16,094 nucleotides of DNA from JBBDRV01 sp040905285 (GCA_040905285.1 JBBDRV010000228.1:1-16094); one strand, 5' to 3'. Shown: positions 1-9,224, counted from the stretch's first letter. Numbers and translations are program-made. Notes: generated by a model from the letters alone, not told the origin.

Positions 1-1910
1 TCAAGCCAGTTTGTGAACCCGGCGAAGCCAAAATCGTTTCCGCCTGCATAATAGGGCAGGCCGAATGAAACCGTATGAGTTATGTTTCGCCATGAATTGT
101 ATGGATGACGGTCCAGGACCAAAGCGGAATCAGGATCAATCCGCGACGGTATGGTGTTTGGAGGCTCCTGTGTACGCCAGGTGGTATACGCGAGAGTCAT
201 ATCCGGCTGAACCGGGTCTTTCCCTGTTCCGGCACCCACCAGGTAGATGTGCTCCCTTTGCTTGGTCTCTGTTGCTTTGACCACCAGCATTTCCCCGTCA
301 GTTGAATCCGATACAGCCAGCCAGTCATAAAGTGTACCTCCGGTAAAAAGGTTTGTCACCCGTCGTGATGTGCCGGTCTCCAGATCTGCCATAAATATAT
401 TCGGCACATCATCCCTGAGTGAGGTATAGGCTATCTTCCGCCCGTCCGGGCTGATGACAGGTCGCCGGTTGTCATACTGTCCCTGATCCAGAACCCGCTC
501 ACCGCCCGTATCGGTCTCCAGGGCCACAAGATGCCGGTTTCCCACCTCGTCAAAACGCTGGAAAACCAGTTCACCACGTATCCGATTCCAGGTCAGATGA
601 ACAATCTGGACGTCTCCTTCGTAAGCAGTCAGATAATGTTCCTCACCGGTTTCAAGGTCAAGGATTACGACATTTCCCGTACCGCTGTCATTCACTATAT
701 AGGCCAGTTCACTGCCGTCCACACTGAATTCAGGCGAAACGGCCCTCCTGCCGGTTGTTATGCGCTCTTCACCTTTATTCTCTGTATCCAGAATAAAGAT
801 ATCATTTACCAGAGAACTGTTTTCTCCCCTCACCTTTCTTGAATAAGCTATCCGTCCGCCGTCCGGACTCCAGGAAAGGTCATTGTTTATATTTCCTTCC
901 GCGACTGCTTCGCCATCGCGCAGAGAATCATTCTCCACTATTAAAAGCTGCCGGACAGGCTTCTGAAGGGAGTGAAGGGACAGGACCGCTATCTTCGACT
1001 GGCCGGGACTGTACTTTACATCAAAATAAAACCGGCCCGGCAAATCCTCCGTCTCCGCATTCAGGGAATCCACCCGGTCCATTTGTGAAGCCAGTGTATT
1101 GTAGTAAATATTCATGTGCTTGCGCCACTCTTCATAAAAATCCCGGTAGGATATTCCGGCAGATTTTCGAAAAGCGCTTTGGAAGTCATGATACTGTGCA
1201 ACGCCCAAAATGGATTCCCTCTCCGAAAGCAATTCTGAAATAGCTGTGTCGCCATAGGCTTCTGCAAAATACCGGACCTGGGAGCTGCCGGAGGCATACA
1301 TCAATCTCCGGTTATACAGGGAGCGGCTGTCATTGTAATTCGGCCTGCTGTCGAAAATAGCCATTCTCAGCCAGCGGTCCCCCCGCTGGGAATCCCACTG
1401 TTCACTCTGGTACTGGGCCAGGCCTTCCGTCCAGAACGGCGGGATGGGATCACCCACTATGTAATTCAACAAGCCAAGGCCGGTCCGGGTAACCCTGAAA
1501 TGAAAAATATGGACCAGCTCATGGGCAATCACTTTCCGAAGCCATTTTTCCGGTCCTGTCCAGAGCTCCGCATAGTCATTGACATTCACCCATATGCCGG
1601 CGTAGCCGTTTCCCGCGGGTACAGCAAAACCGTTGTTTATTTCGTCTGTATCTGTCAGGTACAGACGTATTTTATGGTCAAAATCCACTGAAAAATTTTG
1701 TACCAGGGTGCCATAGACGTCTTCGGCTATCGCTGCTGCCTCCGCATCGATTCCTTCGAGATAATCGGGATACATGATCCGGAAATGCTCTGTTTCAGAG
1801 ACCTGCCAGTTCAAATAGGGATGATTCCGCCCGTTAATCCTGTTAAATCCCTGGGAAAACAGGTCAGAAGAGATCAGGGAAAAAAGAAGTATCCAGAAAA
1901 TTTTATGCAT
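1..1910 (-). CDS. Secreted HExxH metallopeptidase-like protein with PD40 beta-propeller and probable outer-membrane barrel (C-terminus cut by window edge)
   Basis: An open frame runs from an ATG at 1910 to the left edge with no stop: 636 visible residues. Residues 1-20 form a signal peptide (short basic start, hydrophobic stretch, FSQ before the likely cleavage). HELVH at 130-134 followed by WTEGLAQY at 160-167 matches the gluzincin zinc site, with H130, H134 and E162 as expected ligands and E131 as catalytic base. From about 293 to 570 there are PD40/TolB-type propeller repeats, for example SPDG at 348-351 and 487-490, each followed by a beta-strand of the type KIAYTS. The last ~35 residues (SFGLPYYAGGNDFGF and on) look like the first strands of an outer-membrane barrel, but the frame is cut there. 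From the family, such proteins are exported to the envelope. Whether it cleaves peptides is inference. No convincing ribosome site precedes the start. It is divergent from the transporter operon. Confidence 0.88.
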   Translation of the reverse strand, partial: MHKIFWILLFSLISSDLFSQGFNRINGRNHPYLNWQVSETEHFRIMYPDYLEGIDAEAAAIAEDVYGTLVQNFSVDFDHKIRLYLTDTDEINNGFAVPAGNGYAGIWVNVNDYAELWTGPEKWLRKVIAHELVHIFHFRVTRTGLGLLNYIVGDPIPPFWTEGLAQYQSEQWDSQRGDRWLRMAIFDSRPNYNDSRSLYNRRLMYASGSSQVRYFAEAYGDTAISELLSERESILGVAQYHDFQSAFRKSAGISYRDFYEEWRKHMNIYYNTLASQMDRVDSLNAETEDLPGRFYFDVKYSPGQSKIAVLSLHSLQKPVRQLLIVENDSLRDGEAVAEGNINNDLSWSPDGGRIAYSRKVRGENSSLVNDIFILDTENKGEERITTGRRAVSPEFSVDGSELAYIVNDSGTGNVVILDLETGEEHYLTAYEGDVQIVHLTWNRIRGELVFQRFDEVGNRHLVALETDTGGERVLDQGQYDNRRPVISPDGRKIAYTSLRDDVPNIFMADLETGTSRRVTNLFTGGTLYDWLAVSDSTDGEMLVVKATETKQREHIYLVGAGTGKDPVQPDMTLAYTTWRTQEPPNTIPSRIDPDSALVLDRHPYNSWRNITHTVSFGLPYYAGGNDFGFAGFTNWL

Positions 1911-1967
1911 ATCGATCGGCTTGGTTCGGCACACAGGAATATCCAAATAAGTTCTTTACCCCGAAAA

Positions 1968-1999
1968 TTGATGAGCATTTAATTTTAAAATAGTATACT
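1968..1999 (+). promoter_or_regulatory. Possible promoter of the transporter operon
   Basis: TATACT at 1994-1999, followed by TG, resembles a -10 box and is close to the Bacteroidota -7 consensus TAnnTTTG with one mismatch. TTG at 1968-1970 could be the upstream element, though the spacing is a few bases longer than usual. It lies in an AT-rich stretch of the 195-nt gap between the divergent peptidase-like gene and the transporter. The rest of that gap shows no other clear signal. Assignment is by eye only. Confidence 0.3.
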
Positions 2000-2105
2000 T
2001 GGGCTGATTGAGGGCACCAGGAACACTCCAGCCCCCCTTTTACAAGCCATTCACTACTGTGTGCAGGTAAACCCGTCACCATCATGCATGAGCCAGGGAG
2101 TTAAT

Positions 2106-3344
2106 ATGAGCAAATCCATTTCCGGAAGCAGCACAGACAGACGACCGGCCACTACCGGCAAATGGACCTCATATCTCGGGCCGGGCTTCATAACGGCGGC
2201 CCTCGTTTTCGGGCCGGGCAGCCTTACGGTAACGTCGAGTCTCGGAGCATCCTATGGATATTCCTTCCTCTGGATTATCCTGATTGCGACATTTTTCATG
2301 ATGACGTTCACGGGGATGGCCATCAGGATAGGCCTTGCAACAGATCAGTCCCTGCTCGCCACCATTCGCAACAAATGGGGCAAACAGGTCTCTGTCGTTA
2401 TCGGCGTGGGGATATTTCTGGTTGCCGCATCTTTCCAGGCAGGAAATGCCGTCGGCGCCGGTCTGGCTTTTTCCGAGCTGTCCGGTACTCATATCACACC
2501 GTGGATCATCCTGTTTACCCTGATCAGCATCTCTCTGCTGTTTTTTAAATCCTTTTATAAAATTCTGGAAAAACTGATGCTGCTGCTGGTCAGCATCATG
2601 CTGATCTCCTTTATCGGGACCCTTGTGATTATTCAGCCCTCGCTGCAGGGCATCGCGGGGGGACTGGTACCCACTTTCCCGCCGGGATCGGTTTTACTGG
2701 CTATCGCGCTGGTCGCTTCCAGTTTTTCCATTGTCGGAGCGTTTTACCAGTCTTATCTGGTACAGGAAAAAAAGTGGGGAAAGGGCCAGCTGAAAGAGGC
2801 AAAGGCGGAAGGGTTTTCGGGAATAGCCGTCCTCGGATGTATCGGCGCCGTTATATTGATGTGTGCTGCAGTAGTTTTACATCCCCTCGATATCACTATC
2901 ACCAGTGCTGCAGACATGGGTATAGCCATCGAGCCCCTGTTTGGAGGCTTCGCCACCACGCTATTTATGGTGGGGTTATTCGGCGCATCATTTTCTTCGC
3001 TGATCGGGAATGCAACCATAGGCGGGACGCTCCTCGGAGACGCGCTGGGATACGGCAGCCGGCTGAGTGAACTAAGCACGCGCATGTTTATCATGGGAGT
3101 CATGATTGCAGGTGCCGCCGTGGCTGTCTGGTTTGGCGGAATTCCCATCGATCTTATTGTTTTTGCCCAGGGAGTCACTATTTTTATAGTCCCCTTCATC
3201 GGGATCATTCTGTATATGACAGCCAACAGCGGGGACATCCTCGGAGAGCTTAAAAACGGATTCTGGAGTAAATTTTTCGGATTGTTGGGATTGCTTGTCC
3301 TGTTCGGGCTGGCATTCCGCAATGCCTATTTGATTTTTAACTGA
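2106..3344 (+). CDS. Nramp-like membrane transporter lacking the canonical metal-binding motifs
   Basis: 412 residues with about eleven hydrophobic segments, in the LeuT-fold Nramp (SLC11/MntH) pattern: GPGFITAALVFGPGS in the first helix, QAGNAVGAG near 111-119, and GNATIGGTLLGDALGYG at 301-317. In classical Nramp proteins helix 1 carries DPGN and helix 6 carries MPH, which bind Mn/Fe. Here helix 1 reads GPGS (36-39) and helix 6 reads VGAFYQSYLV (210-219), so the Asp, Asn, Met and His positions are all changed. The fold is recognisable but divalent transition-metal transport is doubtful. The start is set at ATG 2106 because AGGGAG at 2095-2100 lies 5 nt upstream; in-frame GTG 2061 and ATG 2088 lack such a site. 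The epimerase-like gene follows after 26 nt, so it is probably the first gene of an operon and may import the substrate of the enzymes behind it. Confidence 0.85.
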   Translation: MSKSISGSSTDRRPATTGKWTSYLGPGFITAALVFGPGSLTVTSSLGASYGYSFLWIILIATFFMMTFTGMAIRIGLATDQSLLATIRNKWGKQVSVVIGVGIFLVAASFQAGNAVGAGLAFSELSGTHITPWIILFTLISISLLFFKSFYKILEKLMLLLVSIMLISFIGTLVIIQPSLQGIAGGLVPTFPPGSVLLAIALVASSFSIVGAFYQSYLVQEKKWGKGQLKEAKAEGFSGIAVLGCIGAVILMCAAVVLHPLDITITSAADMGIAIEPLFGGFATTLFMVGLFGASFSSLIGNATIGGTLLGDALGYGSRLSELSTRMFIMGVMIAGAAVAVWFGGIPIDLIVFAQGVTIFIVPFIGIILYMTANSGDILGELKNGFWSKFFGLLGLLVLFGLAFRNAYLIFN

Positions 3345-3370
3345 TTGATATTTCACGACTGCAAAAGCTT

Positions 3371-4387
3371 ATGAACTCAATTGAAGAGCTGGATAAAAAA
3401 CTGTCCGAACCCTCCGATCGCCTGTTAAGTGATATGTCCGAGCTTAACGGAGATATCCTGATCCTCGGTGTCGGCGGGAAAATGGGACCAAGTCTCGCTT
3501 TTTTGGCTAAAAGGGCTCTCGACGAGACGGGATCCGCCGGCAAAGTCATCGGGGTGTCCCGTTTTTCCAATCCGGAGTTCCGCAAGCAGCTTGATGACAG
3601 GGGAATCACTACCATCAGGGCCGACCTGCTGGATGACAGCGCCCTCAGCTCACTGCCGGATGCCAAAAATGTGATCTTTCTGGTAGGGACCAAATTTGGC
3701 ACAAGCGGAAATGAATGTTTTACATGGGCTTTAAACAGCTACCTGCCCGGTCGTGTGGCAGAAAAATTCAAAAACTCATCCATTGTCGCTTTTTCAACCG
3801 GAAACGTCTATCCCTTTACAGAAGTCGGTTCCGGCGGCCCGGCGGAAGAGCATCCGCCCGGCCCGGTCGGTGAATATGCACAGTCCTGTCTCGGCCGTGA
3901 ACGGGTTTTTGAATATTTTTCAAGAACAAACAACACCCCGCTGCTGATATTTCGCCTGAATTACGCTATCGATATGCGCTATGGCGTTCTTCTGGAAGTG
4001 GCCGAATCCGTCTACCATGGAAAGCCGATTGACCTGAAAACCGGATATGTCAATGTAATATGGCAGGGGGATGCCAATGAGACAGCCCTGCGCTGCCTGA
4101 AAAAGTGTACCGTGCCGGCCAATGTGCTCAATGTCACAGGACCCGAAACAATTTCTGTACGGTGGCTGGCTGAAGAGTTTGGCCGGTTACTGAATAAAAC
4201 TCCGGAATTTGTAAATACGGAAGCGACCACCGCATTGCTCAGCGATTCGTCAAAAGCCCGAAAAATGTTCGGGCCTCCCCGGGTTTCGGTACGCCGGATG
4301 ATGGAATGGACAGCCGGCTGGGTCGAAAGCGATGGTGAAACTCTCGGCAAGCCAACCCATTTCCAGCAACGCAAAGGTAAATTTTAA
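3371..4387 (+). CDS. NAD(P)-dependent epimerase/dehydratase-like (extended SDR) protein with altered catalytic Lys
   Basis: 338 residues. A Rossmann nucleotide-binding loop, ILGVGGKMG at 31-39, follows an N-terminal helix of about 27 residues. FSTGNVY at 141-147 is the expected beta-5 strand with the active-site Ser/Thr. The YxxxK motif of extended short-chain dehydrogenases appears as YAQSC at 169-173: Tyr is kept but the Lys is Cys. NVTGPETISVRWLAEEFGRLL near 245-266 matches the substrate-domain region of NAD-dependent sugar epimerases and uronate dehydrogenases. The cofactor fold is therefore secure, while the reaction (epimerisation, oxidation or dehydration of a sugar or sugar acid) is not. 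Its stop is 1 nt from the next start, so translation of the two is probably coupled. It lies between a transporter and an aldolase-family enzyme, which suggests a catabolic role. Confidence 0.85.
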   Translation: MNSIEELDKKLSEPSDRLLSDMSELNGDILILGVGGKMGPSLAFLAKRALDETGSAGKVIGVSRFSNPEFRKQLDDRGITTIRADLLDDSALSSLPDAKNVIFLVGTKFGTSGNECFTWALNSYLPGRVAEKFKNSSIVAFSTGNVYPFTEVGSGGPAEEHPPGPVGEYAQSCLGRERVFEYFSRTNNTPLLIFRLNYAIDMRYGVLLEVAESVYHGKPIDLKTGYVNVIWQGDANETALRCLKKCTVPANVLNVTGPETISVRWLAEEFGRLLNKTPEFVNTEATTALLSDSSKARKMFGPPRVSVRRMMEWTAGWVESDGETLGKPTHFQQRKGKF

Positions 4388-4388
4388 G

Positions 4389-5456
4389 ATGAGTTATCCC
4401 AGACTTGATCCGGACATCAATCAACTACTGCAGGAAGGTACGGTCATACCCGCCCATCCTCTTGCACTGACGGAGGAACGAGAACTGGACGAGGTCCGGC
4501 AGCGTGCACTGTCACGGTATTATCTCGCTTCCGGCGCCGGCGGTCTGGCTGTAGGAGTCCATACCACACAATTTGAAATACGGGACCCGGAGGTCAATCT
4601 TCTGGGTCCGGTCCTGGAACTTGCAGCCGATGCAGTGAACACCTCAGGGCGGCAGCAACCCGTGATTAAAATTGCGGGTATCTGCGGGCCCACCGGGCAG
4701 GCCCTGCAGGAAGCTGAACTGGCCGTACGGCACGGCTATCATTTGGGACTGGCAAGCATGGGCGGTCTGGATGATTACTCCGAACAGGATCTCCTGGACA
4801 GGACAAGGCAGATTGCAAACGTGATTCCCGTGTTCGGATTCTACCTTCAGCCGGCGGTCGGGGGGCGTGTTCTCAGTTACAGTTTCTGGAAGGACTTTGT
4901 AGAAATACCCAATGTACATGCGATAAAAATCGCCGCCTTTAACCGGTATCAGACTATCGATGTGGTCCGTGCTGTCATTGAATCGGACAGGAGAGATGAA
5001 ATAGCCCTCTATACGGGTAACGATGATCATATTGTAGGGGACCTGCTGACCCCGTACCGGTTCAGAGTGAACGGTGAAACTGTGGAGAAAAGGATCGTCG
5101 GCGGACTGCTCGGCCATTGGGCGGTGTGGACTTCAAAAGCCGTGGACCTGCTGAGAGAGATAAAACAGACCGGGGATGAGATTCCGGCACGTTTCCTGAC
5201 ATTGAATGCAGAGACCACGGATGCCAATGCCGCTGTTTTTGATGCGGCAAACGGTTTCAGGGGCTGCATTCCCGGAATTCATGAAGTCCTGCGCAGACAG
5301 GGACTCCTCAGCGGACGATGGTGCCTGAACCCGGATGAACAGTTGTCTGAAGGGCAGAAAGATGAAATCGACCGTATTTACAGGAGTTATCCCCACTTGC
5401 ATGACGATTCCTTTGTCAGTAAACATCTGGACCGCTTTTTTGATCCTGCCGGCTGA
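4389..5456 (+). CDS. Dihydrodipicolinate synthase/N-acetylneuraminate lyase family protein
   Basis: 355 residues, longer than the ~290-300 of classical DapA. The (beta/alpha)8 family signatures are present: GAGGLAVGVHTTQ at 49-61 in place of the GTTGE loop, GFYLQPAVGG at 150-159 with the active-site Tyr at 152, and HAIKIAAFNRYQ at 177-188 with the Schiff-base Lys at 180. Family members condense or cleave pyruvate with aldehydes, or dehydrate sugar acids. The unusual length and divergent loops argue against lysine synthesis, and the operon context favours breakdown of a sugar acid or related 2-keto acid. ATG 4389 is chosen over the in-frame upstream ATG at 4332 because it starts just after the previous stop and AAAGG lies about 11 nt upstream. 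The gene ends just before a large hairpin. The family call is firm; substrate unknown. Confidence 0.87.
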   Translation: MSYPRLDPDINQLLQEGTVIPAHPLALTEERELDEVRQRALSRYYLASGAGGLAVGVHTTQFEIRDPEVNLLGPVLELAADAVNTSGRQQPVIKIAGICGPTGQALQEAELAVRHGYHLGLASMGGLDDYSEQDLLDRTRQIANVIPVFGFYLQPAVGGRVLSYSFWKDFVEIPNVHAIKIAAFNRYQTIDVVRAVIESDRRDEIALYTGNDDHIVGDLLTPYRFRVNGETVEKRIVGGLLGHWAVWTSKAVDLLREIKQTGDEIPARFLTLNAETTDANAAVFDAANGFRGCIPGIHEVLRRQGLLSGRWCLNPDEQLSEGQKDEIDRIYRSYPHLHDDSFVSKHLDRFFDPAG

Positions 5457-5461
5457 CCGGA

Positions 5462-5502
5462 TGCCGTTTCCCTGATCGTCCGCCCTGATCAGGGAAACGG
5501 CA
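5462..5502. terminator. Perfect 16-bp hairpin between convergent operons
   Basis: Bases 5462-5477 are the exact reverse complement of 5487-5502, with a 9-nt loop. The hairpin lies 5 nt after the stop of the aldolase-family gene and about 70 nt beyond the stop of the convergent apbE-like gene. Neither side has a T-tract, so it is either a bidirectional terminator of the U-poor type or an mRNA 3'-end stabiliser. The rest of the 118-nt gap is a purine-rich stretch with two copies of aaaagcag and no gene. Confidence 0.7.
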
Positions 5503-5574
5503 GCGCACCGAAAAGCAGACAGAGAAACAGACAGAAAAGCAGCTGGAACAGCGGTTCGGATGATGAGCAGGCGA

Positions 5575-6670
5575 TTAATTGCTGATAACATGCCTGTCGA
5601 ATCCCGGGGTCGTCCTGCTTTCAAAGATCCCGTCTTTTTTGCGGACAAACTGGAATTCAGCATCCGGAATAAGTGAGATCCATTGCTCTGCCGCAGCCGG
5701 GCCCATGATTGTGACAGCCGTAGCGAATGCATCGGCGTGCAGCCCGTCCGGTGCCAGGAGCGTTACCGTGTTCCGGCCAGTCACTCCCAGTCCTGTCCGG
5801 GGATCGATGATGTGCGAGTACCGCACACCGCCTGTATCGGTAAACTGATAGTAATCTCCCGACGTAGCTACAGACTGATTGGCGATCATCAGCCTGGCCT
5901 GTATAAGTTCGCCCCCGTCCGCAGCGCTGAACCCGATTTCCCATCCCTCCCTGCCGGGCGGAGGATCGGCAGCCGAAATATCCCCTCCGCCGTCTACCAG
6001 TGCGGATTCTATACCGAATCCACGCAAGACTGACAGGGCTTCATCCACGGCATATCCTTTCCCGATTCCGCCGCTATCCAGAACCATTCCTTCTTGTTGC
6101 AGCCGTACTGAACGGGTTTTCCCGTCAGTTTCTATATAGTCATAGCCAACTCTCCGGCCGGCGGCCTGCAACTCCTCTGCAGGGACAGTGCGTCCCGTCC
6201 GCCGTGCTATTCGCCAGAGTTCAATATAAGGGCCTGTTGTCATATCAAAGACGCCCCCCGTCATCCCCGAGATCTGAACAGCCTTGCACACGATAAAAAA
6301 AAGTGATTCGCTCAGCGGCATCATATCGCCGCTTCCGGCAGTCTCGGATAATCTGTTCAGTTCGCTGCCTTCCTTATAGGTGCTTAATATCTGATCCAGC
6401 TCTTCCACCCGGTCAAATGCTGCCCGCGCAGCATGTGACGCATGTGTGCTGTCAGCCGCATATAACAGGATATTGAAATCCGTCCCCATATGTTCTTCGG
6501 TGAAGCTGTAGGACTGAAGCGATTGCAGGCGGCTGCAACCGGCCCATCCGGCAGCCAGCACCATAAATAGAGAGAACACAGCGGAAAGTGCGGGCCTGCC
6601 GGGGTTTCCCGGACGGGACCTGGCCGACTTTCCCGGACGCGGCCTTCCCCGGCGTGGCCTGAACGGAATC

Positions 6671-6678
<8 letters not shown>
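5575..6678 (-). CDS. apbE: ApbE-type FAD:protein FMN transferase, membrane or lipid anchored
   Basis: 367 residues. ApbE hallmarks in order: MGTDFNI at 64-70, STYKEGSELNRL at 99-110, GGVFDMTTGPYIELW at 141-155, LDSGGIGKGYAVD at 200-212, DGGGDI at 229-234, HIIDPRTG at 289-296 and HADAFATA at 314-321 (Mg/FAD site). The enzyme moves FMN from FAD onto Thr or Ser of exported flavoproteins such as NqrC/RnfG or FMN-bind proteins. No such target is encoded in this window. The N-terminus is unusual: about 28 Arg/Pro/Gly-rich residues before a hydrophobic segment ending in AGWAGC, a lipobox-like site at C48 with Trp at -3. The start at 6678 is supported by an 8-nt overlap (ATGAATAG) with the upstream SUMF gene stop, indicating translational coupling. 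Function well supported; anchoring mode inferred. Confidence 0.93.
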
Positions 6679-7687
<1,009 letters not shown>

Positions 7688-7743
7688 GAGTCGCGGGTCC
7701 TTTTGGTTTTTCCGGGTACTCTTGCCCGGGGGATGGCAAGCGG

Positions 7744-9075
7744 CTATAAAACCGCGGTTTTCCCTGGAACGGGGACATTATAGGTGCCGTCTTCATTGGG
7801 AAGGACCGGGGCCTCGTCTTCAAATGAATGCAATTCCGGAACCAGCCGGAGATCCGAATTGAGTGCGTCTTCCCGCCGGATGATCTGTCCGGAATGTGCT
7901 GCCATACGCCCCATAATGGCGGTCAGGGTACTGTGTGCACCCCACTCGGTGTCATTAACCCCTTTACCGTCCAGTATGGACTGAAACAGAATATCTATCT
8001 CCCTCTGATAAGGGCTTGGGTCATCGATATCCCTGTACCGCCAGACGGTTTCCCCTTTCCGGTTTTGAATCCCTCCCCTCAAATCAGCTGTTCCGTCTGT
8101 TCCCTGCAGGTAAAATGCCGCATTCGTATGGCAGCCGTCAATCGTCCGGATGGGAGAATGCATTTTGGTCCCGTCTTCATACTGGTACTCAATGGAATAG
8201 TGGTCGAAAATATCACCGTGATCCGGGTCGTTCAATGCCGCCCGTCCACCGACGCCGTGGGCCTGGACGGGATAAGCCTCTTTTACCCAGTTGACGATAT
8301 CGGTATGGTGGATATTCAGCCCGACGGGAGAACCGCCCCACTGCCAGTTGAAATAACGCCAGTTTCGCAGCTGAAACTCCAGTTCCGTCTGCTCCGGCTC
8401 ACGCCTGATAAGAGTAATATGGCCACCAAAACGCTGTGTATTGGCCGAGACGATGTCCCCGATTCCGCCCTCTTTAATCCGGTTGACCAGCTCGATATAC
8501 TCGAGGCTGTACCGGTACTGCAGCCCCACCACAACACTCAGGTTCTTTTCTTTTGCCAGCTTTCCGGCTGACAGTATTGTTCGGACACCGGGACCGTCTG
8601 TAGCCAGGGCCTTTTCCAGAAACACATGCTTGTCTGCCTGGACAGCGGCTTCAAAGTGAAGCGGCCGAAACGCGGGAGGCGTTGCGAGAATTACGACATC
8701 CGCCAGATCAATGGCTTCTTTATAGGCGTCAAGCCCGACAAACTTATGTTCTTCAGGAACCTGGACAAACGGCTGCACATCTTCAATACCCGTCAGGTTA
8801 TCGTAACTCCGGTCCAGCATATCCCTGAAAATGTCGGCCATGGCCACCAGCTCTACAGGCCTCACGCTCCGGAGCGCCTGAACAGCCGCTCCCGTTCCAC
8901 GGGAACCGCATCCTATCAGGGCCAGTTTTAAAGGTTCACCGCCGGAGACATAAGCACTGGCTTCTACCGGCAGCGAATGCAGGAGTGCCCCTCCGACCAG
9001 CGCCGCAGAACTGCCCAAAAACGTTTTACGGGAAATACCGTGACTTTTCCTGTTTCCATCTTCTTTTAAATCCAT
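7744..9075 (-). CDS. Tat-type exported Gfo/Idh/MocA family oxidoreductase
   Basis: 443 residues. SRKTFLGSSAALVGGALL at 15-32 is a Tat-like signal, with Arg-Lys in place of Arg-Arg, and ASA before a likely cleavage near 41. LALIGCGSRGTGAA at 51-64 is the dinucleotide-binding loop, VFLEKALATD at 151-160 carries the catalytic Lys of the EKP-type motif, and LNIHHTDIVNW at 253-263 carries the His expected in the substrate domain. Family members oxidise or reduce sugars and cyclitols with bound or free NAD(P). Tat-exported members fold with cofactor before export, so a periplasmic sugar reaction is plausible. The substrate cannot be read from the sequence. It is the first gene of the minus-strand set with the SUMF and ApbE genes and is separated from groEL by a strong terminator. 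No clear ribosome site precedes the start. Confidence 0.93.
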   Translation of the reverse strand: MDLKEDGNRKSHGISRKTFLGSSAALVGGALLHSLPVEASAYVSGGEPLKLALIGCGSRGTGAAVQALRSVRPVELVAMADIFRDMLDRSYDNLTGIEDVQPFVQVPEEHKFVGLDAYKEAIDLADVVILATPPAFRPLHFEAAVQADKHVFLEKALATDGPGVRTILSAGKLAKEKNLSVVVGLQYRYSLEYIELVNRIKEGGIGDIVSANTQRFGGHITLIRREPEQTELEFQLRNWRYFNWQWGGSPVGLNIHHTDIVNWVKEAYPVQAHGVGGRAALNDPDHGDIFDHYSIEYQYEDGTKMHSPIRTIDGCHTNAAFYLQGTDGTADLRGGIQNRKGETVWRYRDIDDPSPYQREIDILFQSILDGKGVNDTEWGAHSTLTAIMGRMAAHSGQIIRREDALNSDLRLVPELHSFEDEAPVLPNEDGTYNVPVPGKTAVL

Positions 9076-9224
9076 ATTCGTGATGATTTATAGATGATTT
9101 CTATCCGTGACGATTTTTAAAGTTCGTTTCCACTCTGTACCTGTACCATACCAGCCGTATTGTTACGGATGATAACAGATCAAAGAGAAACATTGAAAAT
9201 GATTTTCACGGACCATCTGTCCGC

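Noticed and set aside
531..1243. Plus-strand open frames across the left end
   Set aside because: They lie opposite the 636-residue secreted peptidase-like frame, which has coherent domains, and their own translations look random.
2001..2040. Possible leader hairpin (GGGCT/AGCCC) followed by a pyrimidine run upstream of the transporter
   Set aside because: A 5-bp stem with a long loop matches no riboswitch or terminator that I recognise.
2753..3322. Long open frame on the minus strand opposite the transporter gene (189 codons)
   Set aside because: It is antisense to a clear membrane protein gene, is Pro/Asn/Ser-rich in the way of mirrored hydrophobic codons, and has no recognisable domain.
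5511..5542. Purine-rich stretch with repeated aaaagcag and acagac
   Set aside because: Too short and irregular to be a CRISPR or iteron array; likely simple sequence in a gap between convergent genes.
7721..7740. Small inverted repeat (CTTGCC/GGCAAG) between the Gfo/Idh and SUMF genes
   Set aside because: Only 6 bp with no T-tract; too weak to call a terminator or attenuator.
7748..7761. 14-bp palindrome aaaaccgcggtttt at the end of the Gfo/Idh gene
   Set aside because: It covers the last codons before the stop, cannot form a hairpin with a proper loop, and may be chance.
7828..8571. Plus-strand frame of 247 codons opposite the Gfo/Idh gene
   Set aside because: Shadow of a strongly supported oxidoreductase gene; no family resemblance in its translation.
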